A stretch of DNA of 64,000 nucleotides. Origin: Sphingobium sp. TCM1. GTDB taxonomy: Bacteria > Pseudomonadota > Alphaproteobacteria > Sphingomonadales > Sphingomonadaceae. The stretch covers positions 62,001 to 126,000 of the forward strand of contig NZ_LXVX01000003.1 in assembly GCF_001650725.1 (NCBI RefSeq). The letters are read 5' to 3'. Every line of letters starts with the position of its first letter. Within the stretch, counting starts at the first letter, position 1. A program made the translations under genes and the position numbers. Positions 8,816 through 16,902 of this stretch are shown here, in pieces. Below the pieces are notes generated by a model. The model was not told where the DNA came from. It did not search any database and worked only from the letters and a program-made list of their open reading frames with translations.

Positions 8816-9388
8816 ATGCGCCGCTTCCCCGTCTGCGCCTGTTCGACGGCACATCTCCCCCTTGCCGAGCGCGACACCATTGAAGGTCTGATCCGCAACG
8901 CGCCCCGAAAAGGTGGCCGCATCATGGTCGATCATCCGCTCTTGTCCATCGAGCCACATCAATATGGCTTCTGGATCCATCTTGGCCTGCTCGATGACTG
9001 GCCCGAGCGTCCCGACGAACTTTCCCCCGAGATTTGGGCGCTGCTGACCCACGCCCGCAAGACCGGCGCCAACTGGATCGGCTTCGACCGCGACGAACCG
9101 CCTTGCGAGCGATTTCCGGTGTTTCCCGAAATAACGGAAGTCGCGCCAAAGGAATCCGGCGATCCTGCCGCACCGGTGGCCACCGCGAACCGTGTGGCCG
9201 GGAAGACCACCGTTCGATGCGCCTCTTGCGGCAGCGCTGATGTGATGCGCGACGCCTGGGCCTGCTGGGACGATGACACCCAGGACTGGGTGCTCGGCTC
9301 GGTGTTCGACGCAGCCTTTTGCGAGACCTGCGAGAACGACACGACACTGGTCGTGAATACACTTGAAATCACGGAGATCGCAGCATGA
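8816..9388 (+). CDS. DUF5983-like protein with a C-terminal Cys4 module
   Basis: A 190-residue protein. Residues 1-110 resemble DUF5983 (CSTAHLPLAERDTIEGLI; EPHQYGFWIHLG; ELSPEIWALLTHARKTG). Residues 125-180 carry two CxxC pairs (CASCGS and CETCEN) about 40 residues apart, which look like a zinc ribbon. AAAGGAGA lies 8 bases before the ATG. The stop overlaps the next ATG (ATGA at 9385). It is the second DUF5983-like protein in 4 kb; the first is the C-terminal half of the protein encoded at 5243. Confidence 0.65.
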   Translation: MRRFPVCACSTAHLPLAERDTIEGLIRNAPRKGGRIMVDHPLLSIEPHQYGFWIHLGLLDDWPERPDELSPEIWALLTHARKTGANWIGFDRDEPPCERFPVFPEITEVAPKESGDPAAPVATANRVAGKTTVRCASCGSADVMRDAWACWDDDTQDWVLGSVFDAAFCETCENDTTLVVNTLEITEIAA

Positions 9389-10227
9389 TCCTGCCATCGG
9401 GCCCCACTGACCATCCTGTCACCCATGTCGCGCTCAGCAGCCTCGAACGCTCAGGCTTGCAGGTCGCTCTTTTCGATCCGGCAGCCGTTGCATCGATCCG
9501 GGGCGGGGCGCGGCTCAACCTGATCGATGCTGACGACAGCGGCACGCTCAAACATGTCGTCGCACTGGACGATTATCCCGATGCGCTCTGGCGCGCAGTG
9601 GCGCCCACGCTTGTCGACGCTCCGGCTCCCACATCTGCACCGGTCACTCTGGCCAATCTCTACGCGTCCCGCGCCGTTCCCGATCCGCAACAGCGTGCCT
9701 GCTTCATCGCGCTGACACCCGTCGAACCGGAAGCGGCGCTCGAGGCCGACTATCCTGATGCGCTGGACCGGCGCGACGCCATCGGCGCGCGCATCCATTG
9801 CATGCATCAGTTGCGCTGGCTCAACGATATCGTCGCCTTCCTGCCACCCGGCACGCTGTCGCAAAGCGGATGGCAGGCTGCCGCACAGCAGATCGACCAG
9901 CCGGAAGGCCCTTGCTGGGCGCCTGAGCTCCTGCTGCGCCGCCGCTCGCTGTTCCACGATCCGAAACTGGACCGCGCGGCTGCACTGATCCGGGAAATCG
10001 AGGCTTCGCTCTGGATAGCATGCGATGCGCCTTTCGGCGCCGGGCAGGATTTCGACGCCTATCGAGCCGGCCTGTTCAGCCAGGTGATGGCCGACGCCTG
10101 CGCGCTGGGAATCCTCCACGATGACGACGATCGCCAGTTCGCTGTCGTGACCGATGCCCTGGAAGCGGCCGGTCATGACTGGCGCAATGCTGGACCCATC
10201 ATTCTTCCGGCAGCGATCGCCGCCTGA
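9385..10227 (+). CDS. hypothetical protein, 280 aa
   Basis: An unknown soluble protein joined to the previous gene by a 4-base ATGA overlap. It begins with a hydrophobic-polar alternating region (HVALSSLERSGLQVALFDPA), and the middle is acidic with several Trp. No nucleotide-binding loop, metal site or membrane segment is visible. Position suggests that it acts with the DUF5983-like protein and the HerA-like ATPase that follows 61 bp later. Confidence 0.65.
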   Translation: MILPSGPTDHPVTHVALSSLERSGLQVALFDPAAVASIRGGARLNLIDADDSGTLKHVVALDDYPDALWRAVAPTLVDAPAPTSAPVTLANLYASRAVPDPQQRACFIALTPVEPEAALEADYPDALDRRDAIGARIHCMHQLRWLNDIVAFLPPGTLSQSGWQAAAQQIDQPEGPCWAPELLLRRRSLFHDPKLDRAAALIREIEASLWIACDAPFGAGQDFDAYRAGLFSQVMADACALGILHDDDDRQFAVVTDALEAAGHDWRNAGPIILPAAIAA

Positions 10228-10288
10228 ATTCCCCCGCCACATTCAACGCGAACGACCGCCTTTGGCGGCCGGTGAAGGAGTATGCTCG

Positions 10289-11491
10289 ATGAACATTCCC
10301 ATCAGCAATTTCACACGCGACGCCCGCGTCCCGCTCGGCCATTGCTCGACCGGCCCCCTGGAACTGGATCTCGGCAAACTGATGTCGGGCCGCTGTCTCA
10401 TCCAGGGATCATCGGGCGCGGGCAAAAGCCAGACCCTTCGCCGGATCATCGAGGAAGCCTTCGACTATCTCACGACCATCATCGTAGACCCGGAGGGAGA
10501 GTTCGCCAATCTCGCCGCGCATATCGGCGCCACGACGGTTGTCGCACGCGATTATGCCAATGACGGTCTTACCGCCCTTGCGCTGCGCACGCGCCAGCAC
10601 CGCATTGCGCTGCACCTTGATCTCGCCGATCTTGAGCCCGATCACCGCATCGAGAAGGCCGCCGCCTTTTTCGCAGGACTCCTCTCCGCCCAACGCGAAC
10701 ATTGGGCGCACACGGTGCTGGTTTGCATCGACGAAGCGCATCTTCTCGCACCGCATATGGCAGCGTCCGCACGCGATGCCGAAACGCGCCGCCTGGGTGT
10801 CGCCACGCTGACCGATATGTGTGCACGGGGGCGCAAGCGCGGCATCGGCACGATCATTGCCACGCAGCGCCTCGCGAAACTCGCCAGTTCGGTGGTCTCG
10901 GAACTGCATAATCATCTGATCGGCCTCAACGTCTTCGACCGCGATGTGGCGCGTGCCGCCGACCTGCTCGGGTTCGGAAGCGATCAGGCAGCGTTGCTGC
11001 GCCTGCTTCCACCTGGTGAGTTCTTCGCCTTCGGTCCCGCGCTGGCCGCCACGCCTGTGCTCGCCAAAATTGATCCGACGATCACACCGCATATCGGCCG
11101 CACGCCTGATCTGGTGGCCGCAGCCGACCTCGGCCCGGACGAGAGCCGCACTCTGCTCGACCTTGAAAATCTGCGCGAGGTCGCGCCGGCCAGGACCAGC
11201 CATGCCGCGATGCGGGGGCAGCGTGCGCTCGACGCCTTTCTGCTCGACCCTGCCGCTCCCGCTGCCGCGCGCATTGTTGGGGCCTTGGGCAACATAGCGC
11301 CCAATGCCACCACGGCCGACGATCTTGCGCGCCATCTCGCGCTGCCCGCAAACGATGTGGACGCCGGGCTCGATTTGCTCGCTGCCATCGGCGCGTCCGA
11401 CACGATGCCGCGGGGGGATACGCGTATTGCGCGTCTGTCGGCCCGGTTGCGCCTGCGCGTCGTCGATACACCCGTCGTCGGCCTGGTCTGA
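10289..11491 (+). CDS. HerA-like P-loop ATPase (DUF87 type)
   Basis: A 400-residue ATPase of the HerA/FtsK superfamily. The Walker A loop GSSGAGKS is at residues 40-47, the IVDPEGEF strand that HerA proteins place after it is at 65-72, and the Walker B motif VLVCIDEAH is at 143-151. An Arg-rich segment (CARGRKRGIGTIIATQRLA) follows and holds the sensor Thr/Gln. HerA proteins form hexameric DNA pumps that work with NurA nucleases, SIR2 proteins or conjugation factors. No NurA or SIR2 gene is adjacent. GAAGGAG sits 8 bases before ATG 10289; the open frame upstream belongs to the antiparallel shadow of the previous gene. It is 12 bp upstream of the SANT-repeat gene, so the two probably form an operon. 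Confidence 0.8.
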   Translation: MNIPISNFTRDARVPLGHCSTGPLELDLGKLMSGRCLIQGSSGAGKSQTLRRIIEEAFDYLTTIIVDPEGEFANLAAHIGATTVVARDYANDGLTALALRTRQHRIALHLDLADLEPDHRIEKAAAFFAGLLSAQREHWAHTVLVCIDEAHLLAPHMAASARDAETRRLGVATLTDMCARGRKRGIGTIIATQRLAKLASSVVSELHNHLIGLNVFDRDVARAADLLGFGSDQAALLRLLPPGEFFAFGPALAATPVLAKIDPTITPHIGRTPDLVAAADLGPDESRTLLDLENLREVAPARTSHAAMRGQRALDAFLLDPAAPAAARIVGALGNIAPNATTADDLARHLALPANDVDAGLDLLAAIGASDTMPRGDTRIARLSARLRLRVVDTPVVGLV

Positions 11492-11503
11492 GAGGTGCGC
11501 ACC

Positions 11504-12787
11504 ATGACCCGGAACAGCTTCGATCTCGACGCCGATATCGTCGAACTGACACCCTTTGTCCCCGAAGCGGAAACCGTTCCAACCGCGCCGCTCTCCGAAC
11601 TGGCTTTCCGCGCGGACGCATGGCTCCCCGATGAGACGAGCCGCCTGCGCGCCGCCTTTGCCGAAGATCGCACGATCGACGAGATCGCCGCCATGCTCGG
11701 CAGGCCCCGGGCCGGTGTCGCCACGCGTATCCATGACCTCGGCCTGCGCCGCAACTCCCGGCGATCATGGAGCGACTGGGACGACGAGGAAATGGCACGC
11801 TGCTACGCACACGTCCCGACGGCAACACTGGCTGCCCGGCTCGGCCGGGGCGTGAGCGCCCTCTATGCCCGCGCACGTTTGCTGGGCCTGTCCGAGCCAG
11901 GGTCTCCTCCCTATAGTGGATGGGAAGATGCGCAACTTCGCGCCGGCTACCAACAGGGCGTTCCGGTCGCGCAGATTTCCAGCCTCATCGGGCGGCCGCT
12001 CAGCGGTGTCATCGCGCGCGCATCGGTGCTGGGCCTGCGTCATGCCTGCCAGCCGGACGACTGGAGCGACGCGGAAATGACGCGTGCGCTCACACTCGCC
12101 GCTACAGGTGCGCGATATATGGCCATTGCCCGGATGTTGGTCGAAGAAGGTTTTCCCGAGCGCAACAGCCGCAGCCTGGGGCAACGCCTGCGCCTGCTCG
12201 GCTATGGACGGGGCTGGGGACGTGCGTGGATCGCGGAAGAGGATGATCTCCTGCGCCATGCCTATGCGACAGGCGCGAGTCTCACGCCGCTGCGGGAAAG
12301 GCTGGGCCGTTCGTCCCATTCCATCCGATGGCGCGCCGAAGCGCTGAAGTTGCGCGGCACCCATGTCCGCCGTGACGGATTTCGGCAGGGGCCGGTCTGG
12401 ACCGCTGAGGATGAAGCGCGTCTGCGCGCCGATTATGGCAAAATCCCGACGCGCGAGATCGCCAAGGCATTGGGGCGCGGGCTTCGCGCCGTGCTCTACC
12501 GCGCCAACTATCTGGGCCTCGTCCACGGGTTCATGCGCCCGTTCAGCAGCGATGAAGACCGGGCTATCCGCAGCGCCTGGACCCATGGCGTCTCGATGGT
12601 CGATGTCGCAGAGGCGCTCGGCCGCGATCCGGCGGTGATCGGCAAGCATGCGGCGCGCATCGGCTACCGGTTCAATGATCCGGCAAGGCCATGCCGGGGA
12701 CCGCGAACGCGCCGGGCAAGCCGCGCGCCAGTGACGCTGGAAAGTCTCCTCGCTCTCGATCCACCCGATCTGCCGATTGCGGCCTGA
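11504..12787 (+). CDS. protein of seven tandem SANT/Myb-like HTH repeats
   Basis: A 427-residue protein built almost entirely from repeats of about 40 residues at roughly 40-81, 89-129, 140-178, 187-234, 242-283, 299-339 and 347-388. Each repeat has an aromatic-acidic start (WSDWDDEEM, WTAEDEARLRADY, FSSDEDRAI), then an LGR turn and an Arg-rich last helix ending in LGL or similar. This is the SANT/Myb or GcrA-like trihelical pattern, so a DNA-tracking or multi-site DNA-binding protein is likely. The C-terminal 35 residues are basic and then acidic. GAGG at 11492-11495 supports ATG 11504. It follows the HerA-like gene by 12 bp. Confidence 0.75.
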   Translation: MTRNSFDLDADIVELTPFVPEAETVPTAPLSELAFRADAWLPDETSRLRAAFAEDRTIDEIAAMLGRPRAGVATRIHDLGLRRNSRRSWSDWDDEEMARCYAHVPTATLAARLGRGVSALYARARLLGLSEPGSPPYSGWEDAQLRAGYQQGVPVAQISSLIGRPLSGVIARASVLGLRHACQPDDWSDAEMTRALTLAATGARYMAIARMLVEEGFPERNSRSLGQRLRLLGYGRGWGRAWIAEEDDLLRHAYATGASLTPLRERLGRSSHSIRWRAEALKLRGTHVRRDGFRQGPVWTAEDEARLRADYGKIPTREIAKALGRGLRAVLYRANYLGLVHGFMRPFSSDEDRAIRSAWTHGVSMVDVAEALGRDPAVIGKHAARIGYRFNDPARPCRGPRTRRASRAPVTLESLLALDPPDLPIAA

Positions 12788-12826
12788 TCGATTTCCATTC
12801 CCGGTCAGCTCGTTTCGGAGGTTCCC

Positions 12827-13033
12827 ATGGCTCTGCCAGTCCCGCCCGCCTGCCTTTCACCGCTCAGAAGCCAGTTATCCTCCTTCGATCGCGCCTATCG
12901 CATTGCGCTGAACCTGCGGCGAGCCACCGGCGTCCCCCATTATGTCGTGCGCGGTCTCGCGCCTTTCCAGGCCTATCGCGTCACGACCCGTCCGCCGCCA
13001 TGGCCCGATCGTTGGCTGGCGATGGTCGCATGA
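12827..13033 (+). CDS. hypothetical protein, 68 aa
   Basis: A small protein with a strong GGAGG site 5-6 bases before the ATG. It has a helical DRAYRIALNLRRATGVPHYVV core and a Pro/Trp-rich tail. Its stop overlaps the start of the PP-loop gene (ATGA at 13030), so the two are translationally coupled and may work together. I do not recognise a family. Confidence 0.6.
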   Translation: MALPVPPACLSPLRSQLSSFDRAYRIALNLRRATGVPHYVVRGLAPFQAYRVTTRPPPWPDRWLAMVA

Positions 13034-13980
13034 GCGCGGGCAGGCGTGCGCCCGTCGTCGCGGCATCGGGCGCGGGCACCAATTCGACCGCGATGATCAT
13101 CGAACTCGTTCGGCGCGGCGAAATCCCCGAGATGACGTTGCTGGCCGCGATGCCCGAGCAGCCGCACACGCGCAGGCTTATCCCTGTCTTCCGGCAATGG
13201 ATGGACGATCATGGCGTTCCCAACGAGATCGTTGAATATCAGGCCCGGTTCTTCAAGCATTGGCCGCCCTACACCTCGCTGCTCGATGCTTGCCTGACGA
13301 ATGGCACATTGCCGTCGATAGCCTTTGGGCGGCATAGCTGCAGTGCCCGTCATAAAATCTCCCCGCAGGACAAATGGGTCAAGGCATGGCCTCCGGCGCA
13401 GCATGCCTGGGCGAATGGGCGCAAGGTCGTCCGCCTGATCGGCTACGACTGCTCTAGCCGGGACAATCAGCGCTACGCCCATCGCGAAGGGCATGTTTCG
13501 GATCTCTATGAATACAGATATCCTCTTCGGGAATGGGGCTTCACGCGTGAGGATTGCGAACGCATTATCGCGGACGCCGGCCTTCCAAGTTTCTGTAAAA
13601 GCTCATGTTTTTTCTACACGGCCATGCAGATTTCAGAGGTCCGAGCGCTGCCGCGCGAGGAATTGCGCCTCATCGTTCTGCTCGAAGCGCGCGCCGCTCC
13701 GAGGCTTCGAACCGTTGAAGGACTGTGGCGCAAATCGACGAAGAAACGTCCCGGGTCAATGACCGCGTTCATCCGTGCCGAAGGCTTGCTTGATCCCGAT
13801 GAGATCGATGAGATCATCGCGACCGCGCCGCCCGACCTTCTCGCATTCCAGCGTGCCGCCGCGGCCGTTCCGATCGAGCAACGAGACCATATCAGCACAT
13901 GGATCGAGCGTTTCAATGCCGGGCGGGCCTGCGTTTCCCTATCAATCAATAATCCTGATGACCTCTCCCGGGCAGCCTGA
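13030..13980 (+). CDS. PAPS-reductase-like PP-loop protein
   Basis: A 316-residue member of the adenine-nucleotide alpha-hydrolase superfamily. The N-terminal AASGAGTNSTAM (residues 10-21) is a variant of the SGGxxS PP-loop, and it is followed by a helix and TLLAAMPEQPHT, as in phage and plasmid PAPS-reductase-like proteins. A Cys-rich part follows: RHSCSARHK near residue 102 and FCKSSCFFYTAMQ near residue 190, where relatives often carry a metal or cluster site. The true substrate is unknown; relatives include sulfotransfer and DNA-phosphorothioation enzymes (DndC). It is coupled to the 68-aa protein and lies in the same block as the HerA-like ATPase. Confidence 0.7.
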   Translation: MSAGRRAPVVAASGAGTNSTAMIIELVRRGEIPEMTLLAAMPEQPHTRRLIPVFRQWMDDHGVPNEIVEYQARFFKHWPPYTSLLDACLTNGTLPSIAFGRHSCSARHKISPQDKWVKAWPPAQHAWANGRKVVRLIGYDCSSRDNQRYAHREGHVSDLYEYRYPLREWGFTREDCERIIADAGLPSFCKSSCFFYTAMQISEVRALPREELRLIVLLEARAAPRLRTVEGLWRKSTKKRPGSMTAFIRAEGLLDPDEIDEIIATAPPDLLAFQRAAAAVPIEQRDHISTWIERFNAGRACVSLSINNPDDLSRAA

Positions 13981-14598
13981 TTTCAGGGCGTTGTCCACCA
14001 TTGGATATCCCTGATGGCGGAAGCCATACGGCCATTTGGGACGATGGCCGACAAGATCAGCATAGTCCGCCCAAAGGCGTGCTCCGCCGCCGCGTAGCCA
14101 ATGCGGTTCAGTACGCCTTGCCGTTGGTGCTGCACCTTGTCTCCAATATAACAGAAGTCTATGGCGATCCCGCCGCGCGGCCCGCCACCATACCCCGATC
14201 GCTCCCGATACCGGAAACGCACCGGCTGGTGCCGTTCCAGCATGGGCCCGCCGGTACTGCCTGCAGGGACCGCCTGATTATGCTGCCCGCGCCGCTACCG
14301 CTACGTCCGCTGGCGTAACGCCAGCGCGGCTACCGCCGCGTCTCCAGCCTCGCTCCCCAGCCCCTCTCCGGCCCCGCACCTTCGCCCCGGCCTCGCACCA
14401 TGTCGCGGTGGTCGCGCAGAGTTGTGGGCGGGTCGTGGCGTTGTGCTTGGGGCAGGCGGGGCGGCGTCGCGCGGGAGGCAGCGGAGCGCTGGTCCTCGGG
14501 CGGACGACGCGGGGGGAGAGGGCGGGACAGAGAGGAGAGAAGGACCGGGGAGGGTGTCGCCGAGAATGGGTTCGAGCGACATTCGAAAGGTCAAGACG
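13981..14598 (+). other. 618-bp gap: hairpin and purine-rich leader, no convincing gene
   Basis: I see no supported gene here. The frames on either strand lack ribosome sites and family similarity. The gap holds an 8-bp stem with a TAA loop (CGCTGGCG / CGCCAGCG, 14308-14326). It is followed by a very GC-rich stretch and then a run of almost pure G and A (about 14512-14560) leading to the DUF736 gene. The latter is probably its 5' untranslated leader. Confidence 0.5.
14512..14562 (+). promoter_or_regulatory. purine-rich leader before the DUF736 gene
   Basis: About 50 bases dominated by G and A, rich in GGGAGAG and GAGGAGAG words, lying 40-90 bases before the DUF736 start. Similar tracts precede the DUF932 gene (about 431-475), the 153-aa gene (about 4680-4710), the GHKL gene (about 7015-7060) and the SLOG gene (about 18528-18548). 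A shared leader element is plausible; its mechanism is unknown. Confidence 0.4.
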
Positions 14599-15069
14599 AT
14601 GAACATCGGTGAAATCTTCAATGTGAACAACCGCCTGACGGGCTCGATCGCCACCCGCACGATCGATCTCCCCCGCATCGGGCTGCGCAAGGTGATGAGC
14701 GAGAACGAGAAGGCCCCGGTCTACGAGATCCTCGCCCTCAACGTCGCACGCCGCTGGGTCCAGATCGGCGCGCTGTGGGAAGCTGTGTCGAAGCGCACGG
14801 GCGAGGTCTTCCTCGCCGGGAACATCGACGATCCCAGCCTGCCCGAACCGATGCCGATCGCGCTCTTCCCGGCCGATCATGGCGGTTACATGGTCGCATG
14901 GCGGCGCGACACCATGCGCTCCGACTTCGGCGGCGGCATGGGCGCCAGCCGCACCAACTATGACGATCGCGGCGCGCGCGATCAAGGCGGCTTCGGCGAC
15001 AGCACCGTGGGTGCAGGCGGCGAACTGACCGGCGCGCGCGCGCCGTTCGGCGAGGAGGATCCGTTCTGA
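14599..15069 (+). CDS. DUF736 protein
   Basis: A 156-residue member of the DUF736 family, small proteins common on alphaproteobacterial plasmids and integrative elements, with unknown function. The typical opening is present: MNIGEIFNVNNRLTGSIATR, then YEILALNVARRWVQIGALWE. The last 50 residues are Gly/Asp/Arg-rich and probably disordered. GAAAGG lies 8-9 bases before ATG 14599; in-frame upstream codons lie in the purine leader and are unlikely to be coding. A strong hairpin follows the stop. Confidence 0.8.
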   Translation: MNIGEIFNVNNRLTGSIATRTIDLPRIGLRKVMSENEKAPVYEILALNVARRWVQIGALWEAVSKRTGEVFLAGNIDDPSLPEPMPIALFPADHGGYMVAWRRDTMRSDFGGGMGASRTNYDDRGARDQGGFGDSTVGAGGELTGARAPFGEEDPF

Positions 15070-15094
15070 TCGCCGGTTGATCGGAACAGGTTCC

Positions 15095-15131
15095 GGGCCG
15101 GGGAGGCGTGAGGCTTCCCCGGCCCTTTTCT
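15095..15131 (+). terminator. terminator after the DUF736 gene
   Basis: A 10-bp perfect stem (GGGCCGGGGA at 15095-15104, TCCCCGGCCC at 15116-15125) is followed by TTTTCTCCC. It sits 25 bp after the stop codon, as expected for an intrinsic terminator. Confidence 0.7.
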
Positions 15132-15151
15132 CCCGTCTGAGGAGGCAGCCC

Positions 15152-15430
15152 ATGCCGCTCCCTTCGTTGCACGACCTCGCCCCGTTGGCCGATCTCTCCG
15201 CGCTGTGCGCCGCGATCATGGCCAGTCCCGCCATCCGGGACATGCTTTTGCCGCCGCTTCCAACAGCCCACATCCCGGAGATTCCGATGGGGATTACCTG
15301 CGGCGAGATCATTGCTGCCATTTACGACCTGCTCGAGGGCACGCCCTTTGCCCCGTATGCCGCCGAAATCGTTGGAGCCGTGCTGACGCGCTCGGCCGCC
15401 TTCGCCGGCATCCGGGCGAGCCTGCACTGA
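15152..15430 (+). CDS. hypothetical protein, 92 aa
   Basis: A small unknown protein with a GAGGAGG site before ATG 15152. It is hydrophobic and helical (LADLSALCAAIMASPAIRDM; GEIIAAIYDLLEGTPFAPYA). The stretch GEIIAAIYDLLEGT resembles the GIIATIFDLLTDT segment in the SLOG/DUF2493-type protein at 15499, so it may be a truncated paralogue of that protein's N-terminal region. It is bracketed by two hairpin terminators. Confidence 0.6.
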   Translation: MPLPSLHDLAPLADLSALCAAIMASPAIRDMLLPPLPTAHIPEIPMGITCGEIIAAIYDLLEGTPFAPYAAEIVGAVLTRSAAFAGIRASLH

Positions 15431-15438
15431 TCCGACAC

Positions 15439-15477
15439 GGGGGCGGGACGCCAAGGCGTCCGCGCCCCTTTTTCTTT
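15439..15477 (+). terminator. terminator after the 92-aa gene
   Basis: A GC-rich hairpin, GGGGCGGGACGCC pairing with GGCGTCCGCGCCCC around an AA loop, is followed by a T-rich run (TTTTTCTTTT). It begins 9 bp after the stop codon. Confidence 0.7.
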
Positions 15478-15498
15478 TCACGTCCACGGAGAACTTCC

Positions 15499-16509
15499 AT
15501 GACCAGAGAACATTCGCGCAGCATCAGCCGCTTCGCAGACCTTCCGGCGCTGTTCGCCGAGATCACGGCAACGCCGGAATTCAAGCGCGCCTTCGGCGAC
15601 CCTATCCCGCTTTCGATCATCAGCCCGGGAGACGAACCGGGCGAACATGACATGCCCGAGCCGCTCCACGCGCAAGCCGACTGTGCCGGCATCATCGCGA
15701 CCATCTTCGACTTGCTGACCGACACCCGTCTCGATGCGCTTGCGCCCGAGATTACATGGGGCATGGTTAACAGCTTCCACTTCGTCGCCGGTAAGCTTGA
15801 GCGACAGGAGGATGGGCTGGCCGACGAACTGCGCGACATGATCCGCCGCATCGAACCGTCCGAGGTGTTCAACACCGAACTGGAGGAGAAGCAGCTCCTG
15901 TGCCAGTCGCTGAGCGAACAGCGCGAGGCGGTCGAGTGCATGCGCGACTATGCCGCCGAAGCCTTTCGCGTGCTTTCGGGCCGTCCATGGTCGCCCGCGC
16001 GCGGCTCGCGCGTCTCGAAGGCCGCGACTGCCACGCAGGTGTCGATACAGGATTTCCTGCGCGCCCGTGAACTGGCCGAACGCGAGCGCTACCGCCCGCG
16101 TGGTCCTATCGTGGTCGCCTCTGGCCATGCCGAATGGCATGACTGGCAGCAGCTCTGGGACCGGCTCGATACCATCCTCGAGCGCATCCCGCACATGACG
16201 CTGGTGACGACCGCGCAGCGCAAGGGCTTCGACGCGATCGTCGCCTCATGGGCCGGCAACCGCGAGGTCCAGCTCGTGACCTATTCGCTGACGGGCTCGG
16301 GACGCGGTGCGCCCTTCGCGCGCAATCGCAAGCTGGTGGATCTCAAGCCCGTCGAAGCCTTGCTGGGGGAGGGGTCGGGCATTCAGGCTAACCTCTATCA
16401 GGCCCTGCGCAAGGCAGGAGTCCCTATCCATGCCTTCCGCAAGGCGGATCAGGCTCCGGCCGAGAAGATCGCGCCGCCAGTGCGGGGTCGGCTGCGTCGG
16501 GCGGCGTGA
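15499..16509 (+). CDS. DUF2493/SLOG-type Rossmann protein (copy 1)
   Basis: A 336-residue protein. The C-terminal 140 residues resemble DUF2493, a SLOG-superfamily Rossmann domain thought to bind nucleotides: RGPIVVASGHAEWHD, then TLVTTAQRKGFDAIVASWA and an RNRKLVDLKPVEALLGEGSG segment. The N-terminal 190 residues are helical (MTREHSRSISRFADLPALFA) and also occur in the paralogue at 17315. CACGGAG lies 7 bases before ATG 15499. The upstream open frame crosses the preceding terminator and is not coding. SLOG proteins act in nucleotide signalling and some defence systems; the role here is unknown. Confidence 0.7.
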   Translation: MTREHSRSISRFADLPALFAEITATPEFKRAFGDPIPLSIISPGDEPGEHDMPEPLHAQADCAGIIATIFDLLTDTRLDALAPEITWGMVNSFHFVAGKLERQEDGLADELRDMIRRIEPSEVFNTELEEKQLLCQSLSEQREAVECMRDYAAEAFRVLSGRPWSPARGSRVSKAATATQVSIQDFLRARELAERERYRPRGPIVVASGHAEWHDWQQLWDRLDTILERIPHMTLVTTAQRKGFDAIVASWAGNREVQLVTYSLTGSGRGAPFARNRKLVDLKPVEALLGEGSGIQANLYQALRKAGVPIHAFRKADQAPAEKIAPPVRGRLRRAA

Positions 16510-16535
16510 CACCAGCAAATCTCATTCATCCTCTT

Positions 16536-16566
16536 GGGGACGGCGCTTCGCGCTGTCCCCATTTTC
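16536..16566 (+). terminator. terminator after SLOG copy 1
   Basis: GGGGACGGCGC pairs with GCGCTGTCCCC (one G-T pair) around a TTC loop and is followed by ATTTTC, 26 bp after the stop codon. Confidence 0.65.
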
Positions 16567-16579
16567 ATGGGAATATGTC

Positions 16580-16798
16580 ATGGCGATACCCGATCATCAT
16601 CGAACCAACTTTCAAACATTGCTCCATGCCGCCCTGAGCGGCAATCTTGCCCTGATGGAATGCGCCGATGCGGTTTCGGGTGAACCGCGCTTTGTGGTAT
16701 GCGCCGTCGGCCGGAGCGGGGAGGAATATCTTTTCACGCCGTTCGGGCACTTGCATGATGGCGATCCTTTCGCTGCCTATGTGCCGCCGGTGCCCTGA
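16580..16798 (+). CDS. small conserved protein, DUF6117-like
   Basis: A 72-residue protein opening with MAIPDHHRTNFQTLLHAALS, followed by NLALMECADAVSGEPRFVVC and a short acidic end. The pattern is what I recall for DUF6117, a plasmid-associated family of unknown function; the number should be checked. The start at 16580 removes an implausible upstream extension. It stands between two hairpins: a terminator before it and the large repeat region after it. Confidence 0.6.
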   Translation: MAIPDHHRTNFQTLLHAALSGNLALMECADAVSGEPRFVVCAVGRSGEEYLFTPFGHLHDGDPFAAYVPPVP

Positions 16799-16902
16799 AC
16801 AGGATCCGCGCTCTCAAGCAGGCAGAAAGGAGAATGCGGGCACCGCGAGCAAGCTCGCAATACCCTTCAATCCCCATGATCGTCATGGAGGCGTCGGTTG
16901 GC

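Noticed and set aside
10409..11734. 441-residue reading opposite the HerA-like and SANT-repeat genes
   Set aside because: Antisense shadow: no ribosome site, no motif, and it runs opposite two well-supported genes.
13983..14243. 86-residue reading on the minus strand in the 14-kb gap
   Set aside because: No ribosome site and no recognisable motif; composition typical of a chance frame in GC-rich DNA.
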